From an uncultured Pelagibacteraceae bacterium (GTDB lineage: Bacteria > Pseudomonadota > Alphaproteobacteria > Pelagibacterales > Pelagibacteraceae), in assembly GCA_902623495.1 (NCBI GenBank), contig CACNTW010000007.1, positions 1 through 55,915 on the forward strand: a stretch of 55,915 nucleotides of DNA, read 5' to 3'. Under the pieces are notes generated by a model. The model searched no databases. It saw only the letters and a program-made list of their open reading frames with translations, and was not told the DNA's origin. The position numbers were made by a program, and so were the translations under genes. Position 1 is the stretch's first letter; every line of letters begins with the position of its first letter. Below are positions 54,089-55,915 of the stretch, one piece after another.

Positions 54089-54997
54089 ATGAAATTAAAA
54101 GATATTGAAGATTTTAAAAATAAATATGATGCAGATCTTTTTTTTGATACTAATATAAAAAAATTCAATTGGTTTAATATAGGAGGTAAATCAAAAATCT
54201 TTTTTAAACCAAAAAATCTAATAGAATTAAAAGAATTCCTAAAACTGTATAATAATAGAGGAAAAATGTTTATATTAGGAATGGGTTCAAATGTGTTATT
54301 TAAAGATAATACTTATGAAGGAGTAATAATCAAACTTAGCAATAATTTTAGTACATTATCAAAATTAAAACCAGACACAATAATAGCAGGCTCAGCATGC
54401 CCACAAAAAAAACTTTCAGAATTTGCACTAGAGAATGGAATAAGTGGTTTTGAATTTATGTTCTGTATTCCTGGTTCGGTTGGAGGGGGTCTTCAAATGA
54501 ATTCTGGATGTTTTGGGACAGAATTTAAAGACAAATTAATCTCTCTGCAATGTATTGATACAAAAGGAAATATAAAAGTTATCCCATCTAACAAAATTAA
54601 ATTTCAATATAGAAAAATAGAATTAAACGAAAATTTAATTTTTTTAAGTGCTACTTTTAAAGGTGATCTATTAAATAAAAATAAAATAAAAAATTTGATG
54701 GAAGAATTAGCGATAAAAAAAAATAATTCTCAACCTTCAAAAATTAAGACTGGGGGGAGTACTTTTAAAAACCCAATCGATCAAACAACAAAAAAAGCTT
54801 GGGAACTCATAAAAGAATCAGTTCCTGACAACATTAATTTTGGAGATGCCAGTATATCAAAAAAACACTCAAATTTTTTTGTTAATAAAAATAAAGCATC
54901 TTTTGATGAAATGTATTCATTAATCAATTTTGTAAAAAAAAATGTGAAAGACAAAACTGGTATTAATATTAATTTGGAAATAAAAATTATAGAGTAG
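54089..54997 (+). CDS. murB: UDP-N-acetylenolpyruvoylglucosamine reductase
   Basis: MurB is the FAD/NADPH enzyme that reduces enolpyruvyl-UDP-GlcNAc to UDP-MurNAc. The FAD domain has F-N-I-G-G-K-S and L-G-M-G-S-N-V-L-F-K-D. G-F-E-F-M-F-C-I-P-G-S-V-G-G-G-L-Q-M-N-S-G-C-F-G and I-K-T-G-G-S-T-F-K-N-P (with the catalytic Ser) identify the type II family lacking the Tyr loop. Length is 302. The stop TAG shares its G with the GTG start of ddl. Confidence 0.96.
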   Translation: MKLKDIEDFKNKYDADLFFDTNIKKFNWFNIGGKSKIFFKPKNLIELKEFLKLYNNRGKMFILGMGSNVLFKDNTYEGVIIKLSNNFSTLSKLKPDTIIAGSACPQKKLSEFALENGISGFEFMFCIPGSVGGGLQMNSGCFGTEFKDKLISLQCIDTKGNIKVIPSNKIKFQYRKIELNENLIFLSATFKGDLLNKNKIKNLMEELAIKKNNSQPSKIKTGGSTFKNPIDQTTKKAWELIKESVPDNINFGDASISKKHSNFFVNKNKASFDEMYSLINFVKKNVKDKTGININLEIKIIE

Positions 54998-55915
54998 TGA
55001 AAAAAATTCTAATTTTAGCTGGTGGTTACTCAAAAGAAAAAGAAATTAGTATACAAACCGCAAAAAGTGTTCTCTCTGAATTAAATAAAGATAAAAAATA
55101 TATTCTTAAAGTTGTAAATCCTGATGGACAATTTATTAAAGTATTAAGAAAGTTTAAACCAGATGTAGTATTAAATTTATTACATGGAAGATATGGGGAA
55201 GACGGTTATATTCAAGCAATTTTAGAGTCAGAGGAAATTAAATATACTCATTCGGGAGTATTATCTTCATCTTTAGCAATCGACAAAGAGATATCAAAAA
55301 AAATATTTTTAAAAAATAAAATTCTTACGCCAAAATTTTTAAAATATTCTTTTAAAAACCCACTAAATAAAAAGCAAATTCTTAAAAAATTAAAAAGTAA
55401 GCTCGGATTCCCTTTAATCATAAAACCATTAAATGAAGGCTCAAGTGTAAATGTATTCATCTGCAATAAAAAAAACGTATTTAAAAATATAAAGAAACTT
55501 AAAGAGTATGGAGAAGTTCTTTTTGAGAAATATATACCTGGGAGAGAAATACAAGTTGCGATTTTATCAGAGAAAATATTAGGAGCAATTGAGTTAAAAC
55601 CGAAAAGAAAATTCTACGATTATCAAGCAAAATATAATCCAAAAGCAAATACAGAACATATAATTCCAATTAAAGTGTCAAAAAAAAATTATGATAAAGT
55701 TACTAATATTGCCTTAAAAGCTCATAAATTACTTAAATGTCGAGGTGTAACTCGATCTGACTTTAGATTTTTTAAAAATAAGTTTTATTTATTAGAAACT
55801 AACACACAGCCAGGTATGACATCACTTTCACTAGTTCCAGAAATTGCAAAATTTAATAACATTACTTTCAAAAATTTGATAAAAAAAATTTTGAAAGATG
55901 CTTCAATTAAAAAAT
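54997..55915 (+). CDS. ddl: D-alanine-D-alanine ligase, 3'-truncated by the window edge
   Basis: Ddl makes the D-Ala-D-Ala dipeptide used by MurF. The frame opens at GTG 54997, sharing one base with the murB stop (TAGTG), and runs open to the window end (306 codons). The ATP-grasp signatures are L-H-G-R-Y-G-E-D-G, S-G-V-L-S-S-S-L-A-I-D-K, I-K-P-L-N-E-G-S-S-V-N-V, C-R-G-V-T-R-S-D-F-R-F and E-T-N-T-Q-P-G-M-T-S-L-S-L-V-P. Nearly the whole protein is present, since family members are about 300-310 residues. It is the last gene of the visible dcw cluster; ftsQ and ftsA would be expected next. Confidence 0.93.
   Translation, partial: MKKILILAGGYSKEKEISIQTAKSVLSELNKDKKYILKVVNPDGQFIKVLRKFKPDVVLNLLHGRYGEDGYIQAILESEEIKYTHSGVLSSSLAIDKEISKKIFLKNKILTPKFLKYSFKNPLNKKQILKKLKSKLGFPLIIKPLNEGSSVNVFICNKKNVFKNIKKLKEYGEVLFEKYIPGREIQVAILSEKILGAIELKPKRKFYDYQAKYNPKANTEHIIPIKVSKKNYDKVTNIALKAHKLLKCRGVTRSDFRFFKNKFYLLETNTQPGMTSLSLVPEIAKFNNITFKNLIKKILKDASIKK

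Noticed and set aside
1..55915. CRISPR array, prophage, insertion sequence, toxin-antitoxin or defence island
   Set aside because: No spaced direct repeats, transposase, integrase or recognised defence gene was seen. The content is core housekeeping, so no mobile or defence system is claimed.

Overview
The window looks like a piece of a streamlined alphaproteobacterial chromosome, most likely SAR11 (Pelagibacterales). The DNA is very AT-rich (by eye about 30% GC, not computed) and proteins are rich in Lys, Asn and Ile. Almost every gene abuts or overlaps its neighbour. There are no insertion sequences, phage genes, CRISPR arrays or duplicated genes. Gene content (bc1 complex with a MarR/OmpR pair of the PetP/PetR type, MidA, ELM1 family, UbiK, carAB/yqeY/dnaG/rpoD) is alphaproteobacterial. 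The window opens inside a TPR gene and closes inside ddl.

Layout. 1-2931 (+): TPR protein, ispE, tRNA-Gln and a CCA-adding enzyme. 2928-4709 (-): greA, hemF, trmL. 4770-7344 (+): petABC, the cytochrome bc1 complex. 7321-13235 (-): ychF, pth, rplY (L25), prs, pgeF, midA, lgt. 13284 (+): ubiK. 13507-15908 (-): MarR regulator, response regulator and histidine kinase, translationally overlapping. 15968 (+): ilvE. 16846-22582 (-): pgsA, uvrC, folB, a pteridine-reductase-like SDR and uvrB, all overlapping. 22619 (+): aspartate-type aminotransferase. 23809-26214 (-): PsiE-family protein, NAD-dependent reductase, trxB. 26236-27845 (+): ELM1-family protein and a 2OG-Fe(II) oxygenase. 27848-32243 (-): carB and carA. 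32366-36694 (+): yqeY, dnaG, rpoD, an atypical tRNA-Val and a CAU tRNA. 36771-37794 (+): an unrecognised membrane protein and a CIA30-family protein. 37796-39198 (-): mlaC-like and mlaA-like genes. 39251 (+): an amidase. 40021-40378: RNase P RNA. 40504 to the end (+): the division and cell-wall (dcw) cluster, in the order mraZ, ftsZ, rsmH, ftsL, ftsI, murE-murF fusion, mraY, murD, ftsW, murG, murC, murB, ddl.

How the genes work together. The dcw cluster makes lipid II and the septal synthase (FtsW/FtsI). It is preceded by a clear sigma-70 promoter that carries three MraZ boxes. ispE supplies isoprenoid precursor. carAB supplies carbamoyl phosphate and prs supplies PRPP. petABC is the aerobic respiratory core, and the petP/petR-like regulators in the same window are the family known to control bc1 in Rhodobacter.

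No stretch longer than 300 bases lacks a gene. The largest non-protein stretch (39971-40503) holds rnpB and the mraZ promoter. I found no accessory island and no obvious new multi-gene system. The most unusual items are a fully base-paired tRNA-Val(GAC) that lacks the TTC of the T-loop and shares its first base with the rpoD stop codon, the position of ftsZ directly after mraZ, a primase without its zinc ligands, and a fused murE-murF.
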